A DNA stretch of 37,061 bases from the NCBI GenBank assembly GCA_030682575.1, contig JAUXNX010000002.1, positions 1 to 37,061 of the forward strand. The letters are read 5' to 3'. Positions 1-7,824 of this stretch are shown here, one piece after another. The notes under the pieces were generated by a model that saw only the letters and a list, made by a program, of their open reading frames with translations, made no database searches and had not been told where the DNA came from. Position 1 is the stretch's first letter, and every line of letters begins with the position of its first letter. Both the position numbers and the translations under genes were made by a program. This stretch comes from Gammaproteobacteria bacterium (GTDB taxonomy: Bacteria; Pseudomonadota; Gammaproteobacteria; Pseudomonadales; Pseudohongiellaceae).

Positions 1-1
1 G

Positions 2-1504
2 GCAACTACTGGCGCCAACATCGCTGGCGTGAACAGCGGTGAGGTCACTACGGCTGAAACTCTCACGCTGACCGGCGGCATCACCATGACCCGCAATCAG
101 CACCAGGGCTTCAGCGCTATCACAGCGGCAGGCGGTGCAGATTTCATCACGCTGACCACAGCCGGTACGATCACGGCGGCAGCGAGCATCGAGACCTATA
201 ACATCGTGGGCGCCTCCAACATCACGGTAGCGGCGGCAACCAATGTCAATGGCGAGGATGACACGAATCAGACCGTGACGGTCGGTGGTCTGACGGTCAC
301 CGGTAACTATGCCCTGGGCACTGGCACGGACGTGATTGCGGCAACCAACGGAGCCAACATCGCTGGGGTGAACGGCGGTGATGCCACCACGGCGGAAACT
401 CTCTCTCTGGCGAATAACGCCACGATAACGATGACGGCCGCGCAGTACCTGGACTTTGCGTCCATCACCGCTGCCGGATCGGAAACCATCATCCTCACTA
501 CTGCGCTGACCGGCGCTGCAGCGCTGGATGCCAACATCGAGACTTTCACGCTCGCTGCGGGTGACAACAGTGTGACCACAGGCGCGAATGGCCAGACCAT
601 CAATGCCAATGCGCTGGCAGATACAAAGGTGCTGACACTGGCAGGCGAGCACAACGTGACTGTGACTTTGGTGGCCGGTGATCTGGATGCTGCCACTGCC
701 ACAGGCAGCATCACGGTGACGGCAACCACAGGCAGCAATGTGATCACAACAGGGTCCGGCAACGACATCATTACCGGTGGTGCAGGCATCGATACTCTCA
801 CTGGTGGCGAGGGCAACGATATATTCATCATTACTGCCACTGGCGATGACGCTGCTGGCGAGACCTACGCTGGTGGTGACGGCACCGACATCCTGCGCAT
901 CACAGGGACCACGCAGGCTGATCTGTATGACGACACGCTGTCCAGCATCGAGATTCTCGATCTCACCACATCGTCTGCATTGCAGACAGTCAGGCTGACC
1001 GCTGCGCAGTTTAACGGGTTCACCACTGTCAATGCGGATGCAGGGGATACTCTCGTTGTGCTGGACATTAACGGAGCCACGCTTGCCGGCACAGATGGTA
1101 TCGATAAGTACAGTTTCGGCAATACGGTTGCTAGTGTCACGATCACCGGATTTACCTCCGGCACCGACAAGATCGATTTCATCCAAGGTGGGTTGTTCAT
1201 CACCTTGACCGAAGTCGAAGGTGCGGTCGCAAGTGTAGGGAGCAGGTTCTACTTCCTGGGTGGCCAAGCCGCTGGTGCAGCCGATGACGCCGCCGCCTCG
1301 GCCACTGCACTTAATGGCGCAGCGGTGTGGGGAATCCCAGCGGGTAACAACACCAGCTACGTGGCCGTTGCAGCTGACGGAAAAACCGCTATCTACCGAT
1401 TGAACGATGTGTTTAACGTAGATGATGAAATCCAGGCAGCAGAGCTAACGCTGCTTGGGACGATCGATTCCATGCTTGTAGCAACGGATTTCGTAACATT
1501 GTGA
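2..1504 (+). CDS. C-terminal part of a large secreted RTX/repeat protein (5' end outside window)
   Basis: The reading frame is open from base 2 with no start codon in view, so this is the 3' end of a longer gene. The visible 500 residues are Ala/Thr/Gly-rich with almost no Cys or Lys. A module beginning GANIAGVN occurs at bases 11 and 350, so the repeat period is 113 residues. Around bases 745-830 there are tandem glycine/aspartate nonapeptides (TGSGNDIITGG, AGIDTLTGG, EGNDIF), the calcium-binding RTX signature. The protein ends in an acidic, then hydrophobic tail (DSMLVATDFVTL), as is usual for type I secretion signals. RTX proteins leave the cell through an ABC/MFP/TolC exporter and fold on Ca2+ outside. 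I infer an adhesin or surface-layer-like protein. No enzymatic domain is visible in this part. A hairpin terminator follows, and a glycosyltransferase gene lies directly downstream. Confidence 0.85.
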   Translation, partial: ATTGANIAGVNSGEVTTAETLTLTGGITMTRNQHQGFSAITAAGGADFITLTTAGTITAAASIETYNIVGASNITVAAATNVNGEDDTNQTVTVGGLTVTGNYALGTGTDVIAATNGANIAGVNGGDATTAETLSLANNATITMTAAQYLDFASITAAGSETIILTTALTGAAALDANIETFTLAAGDNSVTTGANGQTINANALADTKVLTLAGEHNVTVTLVAGDLDAATATGSITVTATTGSNVITTGSGNDIITGGAGIDTLTGGEGNDIFIITATGDDAAGETYAGGDGTDILRITGTTQADLYDDTLSSIEILDLTTSSALQTVRLTAAQFNGFTTVNADAGDTLVVLDINGATLAGTDGIDKYSFGNTVASVTITGFTSGTDKIDFIQGGLFITLTEVEGAVASVGSRFYFLGGQAAGAADDAAASATALNGAAVWGIPAGNNTSYVAVAADGKTAIYRLNDVFNVDDEIQAAELTLLGTIDSMLVATDFVTL

Positions 1505-1515
1505 TCTAACCCCAC

Positions 1516-1535
1516 GCACCGGCTAACCCCGGTGC
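1516..1535 (+). other. Small hairpin after the RTX gene
   Basis: GCACCGG (1516-1522) pairs with CCGGTGC (1529-1535) over a 6-nt loop, 12 bp after the RTX stop codon. There is no T-run. It may add to termination by the stronger hairpin just downstream. Confidence 0.4.
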
Positions 1536-1541
1536 AATATC

Positions 1542-1576
1542 ACAACCCGCCGTTGCTCCACTGAACGGCGGGTTGT
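1542..1576 (+). terminator. Probable terminator of the RTX gene
   Basis: A 13-bp perfect stem (1542-1554 with 1564-1576, core AACCCGCCGTT/AACGGCGGGTT) closes a 9-nt loop. It is followed by TGCATT rather than a clean T-tract, so termination strength is uncertain. It separates the RTX gene from the glycosyltransferase gene, which probably has its own promoter in 1577-1637. Confidence 0.65.
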
Positions 1577-1637
1577 TGCATTAAGGACTTTCAATATCAG
1601 AGATGAGTTTGTTCTGCTTTCAGGTTGCCAATCCACC

Positions 1638-3620
1638 ATGACATCAAATTCCCCACCCCCCATTGCCACCGCCGCCGCCCAACTGCGCGAACTCCACGAG
1701 CAATCCCGCTTCGAGGAAGCCGAGCAACTGGCGCGGGCGTTGATGCAGCAGTATCCCCGTGAACCGTTCTTTCCCAATGCGCTGGGCAACATCCAGAAGC
1801 AGTTGCAGGATATCGACGGCGCTGCCGAGAGTTACGACGCGGCGCTGCAGATCGATCCGGACTTTCAGGCGGCGTGGGTCAACGCAGGGCACATTGCCAT
1901 CGTGCGCTTGCAGTATGCCCGCGCCCTGGAGTGCTTCGAGAAGGCCCGTGAGTTGCAGCCGGATTCGCCCGATGCCTGGTTCGGGCAGGCCAGGGCACAG
2001 CAGTTATGCGGCGACACTGCGGCGGCGGAACGGGACTATCGCAAGGCGCTGGAGTTGAAGCCGGACCTTGAGCTGGCGTGGAACAACCTGGGCTGCCTGT
2101 ATCAGGACACTCTTCAGTTGCAGGAATCGGAAGATTGCCTGCGGCGCGCGCTGGCCCTGAAGCCGGACCATCCAGAGGCATTGCTGAATCTGGCGGTGAC
2201 GCTGGGCAGGCGGGGCAATTACCTGGGGGCGGAGTTGAGCTGCCGGGAGGCGCTGGCGCTGAATCCGGACAATTATTCCAACCACAACAATCTGGGCAAG
2301 ATTCTCGCGGACTGCGGCCGGCTGGAAGAAGCCCTGAGCTGTTATCTCACCGCCATGCAACTGGCGCCGGACAAGCTCAGCGTACACAGCAATATGCTGT
2401 TCACACTGCATTACCTGAGTGACGGCAACCCCGAGGAGTTGTATCAGGAGGCGCGGCATTTCGGCGCCGCCGCTGCACGGCAGGCCGACCATGTGTACGA
2501 CTCCTGGCCGGCCGCCGTCAACGGCCCGCGCCTGCGCGTGGGGTTTGTTTCAGGGGACTTGATCAACCATCCGGTAGGGTATTTTCTGGAGAGTGTGGTG
2601 CGGCACCTTGATCCGGAGCGTATCGAATTGCTGGCGTTCCCTACCCGCAGCCGCACCGATGAACTGACCGAACGCCTGCGGCCATACTTCAGTGCATGGC
2701 ACCCGCTGACAGCACTGGAGGACGCCGAAGCGGCAACCCTCATTCGCGACTGTGGCGTGCACATTCTTGTGGACCTGTCCGGCCATACCGGCCATAACCG
2801 GCTGCCGCTGTTTGCCCGCAAACCAGCGCCGGTGCAGGTGAGCTGGCTGGGTTACTTTGCCAGCACCGGGCTCGACGCCATGGACTATGTGCTGACCGAC
2901 CCCACGGGCGTGCCGCCGGGGAAGCAACGCTACTTCTGTGAGCGCATCGAGTATCTGCCGAAGACGCGTCTGTGTTTCACACCACCGGATGTGGATCTGG
3001 TACCCAACGCTCTGCCCGCATTGAGCAATGGCCGACTGACTTTTGCCTGCTTTCAGAAATTGTCCAAGATCACCGATGCAGTGATCGCCCTGTGGGCGGC
3101 GGTGATGACCGCTCTGCCTCACAGCCGTCTGTTGTTGCAGACTCAGGCGCTGAACGACCGCACCGTGGCCGATGCACTTGGTGCGCGGCTGCAGAAGGCG
3201 GGAATCGCGCGTGACCGGTTTCGCCTGCTGGGTGTGGTGGGCCGCAACACCTATCTGCAGCAATACCACGCCATCGACTTCCTGCTCGACACCTTTCCCT
3301 ACCCCGGTGGCACAACTACCAGTGAAGCGTTATGGATGGGGGTGCCTACGCTGACACTGGCAGGCGACTCGATGCTGGCCCGTCAAGGTGCCAGCCTGCT
3401 GGAGGCGGCGGGGTTGTCGGACTGGATTGCGTGGTCGCCAGAGGCCTATGTGAAGAAGGCGATTGATTTTGGTACCAACCTTCCGGCGTTGGCAGGACTG
3501 CGCAGCAGGTTGCGCAACCAGTTGCTGGAGTCACCGTTGTGCGACGCGCCGCACTTTGCCCGCGATCTTGAAAAGGCCTTCTTCAGGATGTGGGAGCGTC
3601 ATCCGCAGGGGCACCACTGA
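1638..3620 (+). CDS. TPR repeat protein with O-GlcNAc-transferase-like (GT41/SPINDLY) catalytic region
   Basis: 660 residues. The first ~260 residues are about seven tetratricopeptide repeats with typical spacing (for example AWNNLGCLYQDTLQLQESED, and NHNNLGKILADCGRLEEAL). The rest (about 300-655) matches bacterial GT41 enzymes. Visible motifs are RVGFVSGDLINHPVG with the conserved His, DLSGHTGHNRLPLFARKPAP followed by QVSWLGY, FACFQKLSKITDAV, and DTFPYPGGTTTSEALWMGVP, which lines the UDP-sugar site. Family members move a sugar from a nucleotide donor to protein Ser/Thr or Asn, and the TPRs hold the acceptor. The gene sits right behind a Thr/Ser-rich secreted RTX protein, which I infer may be its acceptor. 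The ATG at 1638 has only a weak ribosome site. The 3' end overlaps the convergent ubiK gene by 38 bp. Confidence 0.88.
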   Translation: MTSNSPPPIATAAAQLRELHEQSRFEEAEQLARALMQQYPREPFFPNALGNIQKQLQDIDGAAESYDAALQIDPDFQAAWVNAGHIAIVRLQYARALECFEKARELQPDSPDAWFGQARAQQLCGDTAAAERDYRKALELKPDLELAWNNLGCLYQDTLQLQESEDCLRRALALKPDHPEALLNLAVTLGRRGNYLGAELSCREALALNPDNYSNHNNLGKILADCGRLEEALSCYLTAMQLAPDKLSVHSNMLFTLHYLSDGNPEELYQEARHFGAAAARQADHVYDSWPAAVNGPRLRVGFVSGDLINHPVGYFLESVVRHLDPERIELLAFPTRSRTDELTERLRPYFSAWHPLTALEDAEAATLIRDCGVHILVDLSGHTGHNRLPLFARKPAPVQVSWLGYFASTGLDAMDYVLTDPTGVPPGKQRYFCERIEYLPKTRLCFTPPDVDLVPNALPALSNGRLTFACFQKLSKITDAVIALWAAVMTALPHSRLLLQTQALNDRTVADALGARLQKAGIARDRFRLLGVVGRNTYLQQYHAIDFLLDTFPYPGGTTTSEALWMGVPTLTLAGDSMLARQGASLLEAAGLSDWIAWSPEAYVKKAIDFGTNLPALAGLRSRLRNQLLESPLCDAPHFARDLEKAFFRMWERHPQGHH

Positions 3621-3855
3621 CCAGGGCCTCCAGTCTTGTCATTTCAGCTTCCAGCAGGCGAATTCTCTCTTCTGCCCGGGCCAGTGCTGCGGACTGTGCC
3701 TCGAACTCCTCCCGCGTCAGCAGGTCCAGCCGCGCGAAACCCTTCTGCATCACTGCAGAGACGGTTTTCTTCACGTCTTCACCCACGGCGCCCGCCTGAG
3801 GGATCAGTTTGGCAATCTGCTGGCTGAGTTCTTCAAAAAACTGTTTGTCTATCAT
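3583..3855 (-). CDS. ubiK: Ubiquinone biosynthesis accessory factor UbiK (YqiC/BMFP family)
   Basis: 90 residues from the ATG at 3855. The start is MIDKQFFEELSQQI, the usual family N-terminus. The open frame continues upstream to 4230, but those residues look like translated intergenic DNA (Cys- and Arg-rich, no similarity I recognise). The product is an amphipathic N-terminal helix followed by a coiled coil (ALARAEERIRLLEAEMTRLE). UbiK partners UbiJ in the soluble complex that carries ubiquinone precursors through the late aerobic steps, and it also binds lipids. Its 3' end overlaps the GT41 gene tail to tail. A position near glnK-amtB is also seen in Pseudomonas. Confidence 0.88.
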   Translation of the reverse strand: MIDKQFFEELSQQIAKLIPQAGAVGEDVKKTVSAVMQKGFARLDLLTREEFEAQSAALARAEERIRLLEAEMTRLEALVSGAPADDAPTS

Positions 3856-4013
3856 GAGGGTCAGATCCGCTGGTAAGGAGGACGCGCGATGCAATGGTGC
3901 GCCGCCGGATTGTAGCGCAGCGCCCATGCTTCCGGAAACGTTGTCCCTGCCCGCAAGCGGTGCACAACCGGATGTCGATTCGCTCTCATTGGGTGCTGCA
4001 CGAAGAATCGAAA

Positions 4014-4030
4014 CGAACCAAAACGGTGCG
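4014..4030 (+). promoter_or_regulatory. NtrC-like binding site upstream of the porin gene
   Basis: CGAACC-N5-GGTGCG matches the NtrC consensus TGCACC-N5-GGTGCA at 9 of 12 arm positions. It lies about 118 bp upstream of the -24 element at 4148, a normal distance for an enhancer-binding protein. Confidence 0.5.
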
Positions 4031-4147
4031 CGATATGAATTTACATGGCTCCGGTGTGAGGGAATCCCGCATCGCCATTCATTTCGTGCACGGCCACCCT
4101 CTTGAAAACAAAGGGCTGCAAGGCATTTTCCGGAATTGTTACAAAAT

Positions 4148-4163
4148 GGGCACGCATCGTGCT
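4148..4163 (+). promoter_or_regulatory. Sigma-54 (-24/-12) promoter for the porin gene
   Basis: GGGCACGCATCGTGCT fits TGGCACG-N4-TTGCW, with the invariant GG (4149-4150) and GC (4161-4162) exactly 12 bp apart. It lies about 110 bp before the porin start. It has the same form as the glnK promoter at 5209, including G in place of the first T of the -12 box. Confidence 0.7.
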
Positions 4164-4275
4164 TATTACCTTGGCGAGCATTACAGAACGTGTCCACGAG
4201 AACTGCAACACACGTTTTTATGGTGCACATGCACAGAATTGAAACTTTACTAAAACGTCAAGGAGTTACTTGAAC

Positions 4276-4959
4276 ATGAAAAAATTTACCAAAGCATTGT
4301 TGGCCACTGGATTGATGACGGCAGCTTTTGCTGCACAGGCGCAAGAGAGCTCATTCAGCGGCAACGTTGCTCTGACTACCGACTACATCTACCGCGGCAT
4401 CTCCCAGACCAGCGGTGGTCCGGCGATTCAGGGCGGCTTTGACTGGGCGGGCGACTCAGGTTTCTACCTGGGCACCTGGGCATCCAGCATCACTTTCGAC
4501 GACAGCATCGAGATCGACTACTACGGCGGTTTCACTGGCAGTCTGACTGACGAAGTGGATTACGACATCGGTTTCCTGTACTACGATTACCCCGGCATGA
4601 GCAGCGATGACTTCCTGGAATTCTACGGCGTACTCAGCTATGGCGGGCTGTCTGGCTCGATCAACTACTCCGATGACTTCTATGCAGGTTCCGGTAAAGC
4701 CTGGTTCTACACACTGGATTACGGCTTTGATCTGGGCAATGACTTCGGTCTGAACCTGCACTACGGTTTCCAGGACTTCGATCAGAACGTGTTTGGTACC
4801 GAGGACAGCTACTCCGAGTACAACATCTCCCTGTCCAAGTCTTATGGCGGCCTTGATTTCAGCCTGATGTACACAGACACAGACCTCAGCAAGACCAATT
4901 GCGGTGGCTCTTCAGATTGCTCCAGCACAATCGTGTTCACGATTGGCAAGTCTCTGTAA
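4276..4959 (+). CDS. TorF-family putative outer-membrane porin
   Basis: 227 residues from the ATG at 4276. An in-frame TTG at 4270 would add two residues, but it lies only 4 nt after the AGGAG at 4261-4265, whereas the ATG lies 10 nt after it. The ATG also gives a clean signal peptide, MKKFTKALLATG through AFAAQA, cut before QE. The mature protein is Gly/Tyr/Asp-rich with alternating beta strands (GNVALTTDYIYRGISQT and FYLGTWASSI) and ends in KSL. This is the small porin family often annotated as gcw_chp or TorF. Placement before glnK-amtB and its own sigma-54 promoter suggest that it admits a nitrogen source under N limitation. The substrate is unknown. Confidence 0.85.
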   Translation: MKKFTKALLATGLMTAAFAAQAQESSFSGNVALTTDYIYRGISQTSGGPAIQGGFDWAGDSGFYLGTWASSITFDDSIEIDYYGGFTGSLTDEVDYDIGFLYYDYPGMSSDDFLEFYGVLSYGGLSGSINYSDDFYAGSGKAWFYTLDYGFDLGNDFGLNLHYGFQDFDQNVFGTEDSYSEYNISLSKSYGGLDFSLMYTDTDLSKTNCGGSSDCSSTIVFTIGKSL

Positions 4960-5000
4960 GCCATTGCTGCTCGCGTAAGCGGGCAATACAGCAAGCAAAC

Positions 5001-5042
5001 AAAAGGCCCGTCAGTGGGAACACTGGCGGGCCTTTTGCTTTT
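5001..5042 (+). terminator. Rho-independent terminator of the porin gene
   Basis: A 16-bp stem (5001-5016 with 5021-5036, one G-T pair) closes a GGAA tetraloop. It starts with AAAAGG and ends in CCTTTTGCTTTT. It lies 42 bp after the porin stop codon and separates the porin transcript from glnK. Confidence 0.9.
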
Positions 5043-5086
5043 GTCGGCAAGGCTTTTTCTTTCACTCCGACAGCGGGTGTTCGATC

Positions 5087-5102
5087 TTGGTGCGCTCACC
5101 AA
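5087..5102. promoter_or_regulatory. Inverted repeat in the glnK upstream region
   Basis: TTGGTG-CGCT-CACCAA is a perfect 6-bp dyad just upstream of the NtrC-like site. The half-sites are in the opposite arrangement to an NtrC box, so the binding protein is unknown. Confidence 0.35.
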
Positions 5103-5107
5103 GGGAA

Positions 5108-5124
5108 TGCGCCAATCAGGTGCA
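5108..5124 (+). promoter_or_regulatory. NtrC binding site upstream of glnK
   Basis: TGCGCC-N5-GGTGCA differs from the NtrC consensus TGCACC-N5-GGTGCA at one arm position. It lies about 100 bp upstream of the sigma-54 -24 box at 5209, as expected for NtrC activation. Confidence 0.75.
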
Positions 5125-5208
5125 AATATTCAGCATGAGAAAGTCTGTGTTCGCGGTGAATGCCATGGAAGTCATGTATCTCAATGTTTTCAATCATTTT
5201 TTTGTTTG

Positions 5209-5224
5209 TGGCACGCCCCGTGCA
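5209..5224 (+). promoter_or_regulatory. Sigma-54 (-24/-12) promoter of glnK-amtB
   Basis: TGGCACGCCCCGTGCA matches TGGCACG-N4-TTGCW at all positions but one, with GG and GC 12 bp apart. Transcription would begin near 5236, giving a leader of about 55 nt before the glnK ATG at 5292. Confidence 0.85.
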
Positions 5225-5276
5225 TTAAGCAGATTCAGGTGTATCTGCACTGAATCGGCGGAGCAGATATTAATAG

Positions 5277-5630
<354 letters not shown>

Positions 5631-5691
5631 GACAACTGATCCGCGTGATCACAACTAAACGACTACTCAATTTAATCAGGCGTTAAAAACT

Positions 5692-5704
5692 CGAACCTGG
5701 TTCG
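5692..5704 (+). promoter_or_regulatory. Small hairpin touching the amtB ribosome-binding site
   Basis: CGAAC (5692-5696) pairs with GTTCG (5700-5704) and abuts the GGAGG at 5704-5708 that serves the amtB GTG start. It might tune translation, but the stem is only 5 bp. Confidence 0.25.
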
Positions 5705-5716
5705 GAGGTAAGTAAG

Positions 5717-6979
5717 GTGGAAGAACAAATTTATCAACTGCAGTACGCAATCGACACATTCTACTTTCTGGTATGTGGCGCCCTTGTAATGTGGATGGCG
5801 GCAGGCTTCAGCATGCTCGAAGCTGGTCTGGTTCGCGCCAAGAACACCACGGAGATTCTGACCAAGAATGTCGCGCTGTTTGCGATCTCCTGCATCATGT
5901 ATCTGATCTGTGGTTACGCAATCATGTACGGCGGCACGATCTTCCTCTCAGGAATTGAGGGTGGAGATTCTCTTGTGGCAGACGCACTCGCGTCAAAAGC
6001 AGAAGAAGGCTTTGATGGCGGCTCGGTCTACTCCACTGCCTCGGACTTCTTCTTCCAGGTGGTGTTTGTTGCCACGGCGATGTCGATTGTCTCTGGTGCG
6101 GTTGCAGAGCGCATGAAACTGTGGGCATTCCTGTTGTTTGCTGTCGTGATGACCGGCTTCATCTATCCAATGGAAGGTTCATGGACATGGGGCGGCAATG
6201 CAGTATTCGGTCTGTATACCCTTGGTGACCTGGGCTTCTCCGACTTCGCAGGCTCAGGCATCGTTCACATGGCTGGTGCCGCTGCAGCTCTGGCGGGCGT
6301 GATTCTGCTGGGCGCCCGTAAAGGCAAATATGCTTCTGATGGCAGCATCAAGGCGATCCCCGGTGCCAACCTTCCGATGGCGACACTTGGCACCTTCATT
6401 CTGTGGATGGGCTGGTTCGGTTTCAACGGCGGTTCCGTTCTGAAGCTGGCTGATGTCAGCAGCGCCAATGCAGTTGCGATGGTGTTCCTGAACACCAACG
6501 CTGCGGCTGCCGGTGGTCTGATTGCAGCACTGCTGCTTGCTCACGCACTGTTCGGCAAGGCCGATCTGACCATGGCACTGAACGGCGCACTGGCCGGTCT
6601 GGTAGCCATCACGGCTGAACCTTCAACACCGACTGCTCTGCAGGCGACAATCTTCGGTGGAATGGGTGGCGTGCTGGTGGTGTTCAGCATCATCTTCCTG
6701 GACAAGATCAAGATCGACGATCCAGTCGGTGCGATCTCCGTACACGGTAGCTGTGGTCTGCTCGGCCTGTTGCTGGTTCCGATCACGAATGGCGATGTGT
6801 CGTTCACGGGCCAGATCCTGGGTGCGCTGACAATCTTCATCTGGGTATTCGTGACCAGCTTCATCGTCTGGATGATCATCAAGGCGGTTATCGGCATCAG
6901 AGTATCTGAAGAAGAAGAGGCTCAAGGTGTGGATCAGTCCGAGTGTGGTCTGGAAGCGTACCCTGAGTTCACCAAGTAA
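5717..6979 (+). CDS. amtB: Ammonium transporter AmtB
   Basis: 420 residues of mostly membrane helices. The start is GTG at 5717, with GGAGG (5704-5708) 8 nt upstream. Family motifs are FSMLEAGLVRAKNTTEILTK in helix 1, FSDFAGSGIVHMAGAAAAL with the first pore histidine, and GAISVHGSCGLLG with the second. The product conducts ammonium/ammonia across the inner membrane as a trimer and is closed by GlnK. It begins directly with the first membrane helix and has no extra cleavable signal peptide of the E. coli kind. It ends in an acidic cytosolic tail and is followed by a strong terminator. Confidence 0.96.
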   Translation: MEEQIYQLQYAIDTFYFLVCGALVMWMAAGFSMLEAGLVRAKNTTEILTKNVALFAISCIMYLICGYAIMYGGTIFLSGIEGGDSLVADALASKAEEGFDGGSVYSTASDFFFQVVFVATAMSIVSGAVAERMKLWAFLLFAVVMTGFIYPMEGSWTWGGNAVFGLYTLGDLGFSDFAGSGIVHMAGAAAALAGVILLGARKGKYASDGSIKAIPGANLPMATLGTFILWMGWFGFNGGSVLKLADVSSANAVAMVFLNTNAAAAGGLIAALLLAHALFGKADLTMALNGALAGLVAITAEPSTPTALQATIFGGMGGVLVVFSIIFLDKIKIDDPVGAISVHGSCGLLGLLLVPITNGDVSFTGQILGALTIFIWVFVTSFIVWMIIKAVIGIRVSEEEEAQGVDQSECGLEAYPEFTK

Positions 6980-7036
6980 CATCTCTGCTTGAAGGAAGGA
7001 ATTGTAAAATCTCTCACTAGCGTCAATTCTTAACGT

Positions 7037-7062
7037 AAGCGCCCTTCGGGGCGCTTTTTTTT
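7037..7062 (+). terminator. Rho-independent terminator of glnK-amtB
   Basis: AAGCGCCC (7037-7044), a TTCG tetraloop and GGGCGCTT (7049-7056) are followed by an unbroken run of eight T (7055-7062). It separates amtB from the convergent rsmE. Confidence 0.95.
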
Positions 7063-7094
7063 GCCTGCGAAAATGGCTCCTGTATACGGTTTGG

Positions 7095-7823
7095 TTAGCG
7101 GTAGTCGCCCCAGAGATGCTGGGCGAGAGAAATGGCAATCACCGGAGCAGTCTCCGTGCGCAGTACGCGCGGCCCGAGCTTTACCGACTGGAAGTCCTTC
7201 TGATTTGCAGCACCGACTTCTTCATCGGATAACCCACCTTCCGGCCCAACCAGTAACGTCACAGATGTCGGCGCAGCAGTGGATGGAAAACCAGCCGAGC
7301 CACGATGATCAAGCACAAAACTCACGCCGCTGCGACTTTGCGACAGCCACTCGTGCAATGTCACCGGTGACTCAATCATCGGCACACGACAGCGTCCGGA
7401 CTGCTCGCACGCGCTGATGGCGATGCGTGTCCAATGTGTCAGGCGATTGTCGACACGATCGCTCTTGAGTTTGACTTCACACCGTTCGGTGAGCAGTGGA
7501 ATGATGCTGCTGACGCCTGCCTCTGTCGCTTTCTGCACGGCGAAATCAAAGCGCTCTCCACGCGAAATGCCAAGGCCGAGATGAATCGGCAACACAGGAT
7601 CGGCACTGCTGTCGACAATGCTGCGCAAGTGCACGGACACTCCGCGCTTCTCCACAGCGACCACCTCGGCCAGATGTTCGCCATCGTTGCCATTGAAGAG
7701 CGCAAGCGCATCGCCCACACGCAACCGCAACACCTTGCCGACATAGTGCGCTGCCTCATCGGCGAGCTGCACCGTGGTACCGGTGGTGAGTGATTGGGTG
7801 GTGTGGATGCGCGAGACCCGCAT
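7095..7823 (-). CDS. rsmE: 16S rRNA (uracil-1498-N3)-methyltransferase RsmE
   Basis: 242 residues, normal length. An N-terminal PUA-like domain (DEAAHYVGKVLRLRVGDAL) is followed by a SPOUT methyltransferase domain whose knot carries LLVGPEGGLSDEEV and LGPRVLRTETA, the SAM-binding loops. It methylates U1498 in the decoding region of 16S rRNA. The ATG lies one base after the metF stop codon (TGACATG), so it is the last gene of the SAM-cycle operon and probably translationally coupled. Confidence 0.95.
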   Translation of the reverse strand: MRVSRIHTTQSLTTGTTVQLADEAAHYVGKVLRLRVGDALALFNGNDGEHLAEVVAVEKRGVSVHLRSIVDSSADPVLPIHLGLGISRGERFDFAVQKATEAGVSSIIPLLTERCEVKLKSDRVDNRLTHWTRIAISACEQSGRCRVPMIESPVTLHEWLSQSRSGVSFVLDHRGSAGFPSTAAPTSVTLLVGPEGGLSDEEVGAANQKDFQSVKLGPRVLRTETAPVIAISLAQHLWGDYR

Positions 7824-7824
7824 G

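Larger units (their letters stand above)
3856..4275. other. 420-bp intergenic region between ubiK and the porin gene
   Basis: No convincing gene. It carries the ubiK upstream region on the left, an NtrC-like dyad at 4014-4030 and a sigma-54-type promoter at 4148-4163 facing the porin. Short frames across it (for example 3894-4253) have atypical composition and no recognisable product. Confidence 0.7.

Noticed and set aside
3856-4230. N-terminal extension of ubiK to 4230
   Set aside because: The extra 125 residues look like translated intergenic DNA, and the family start MIDKQFF at 3855 fits length and similarity.
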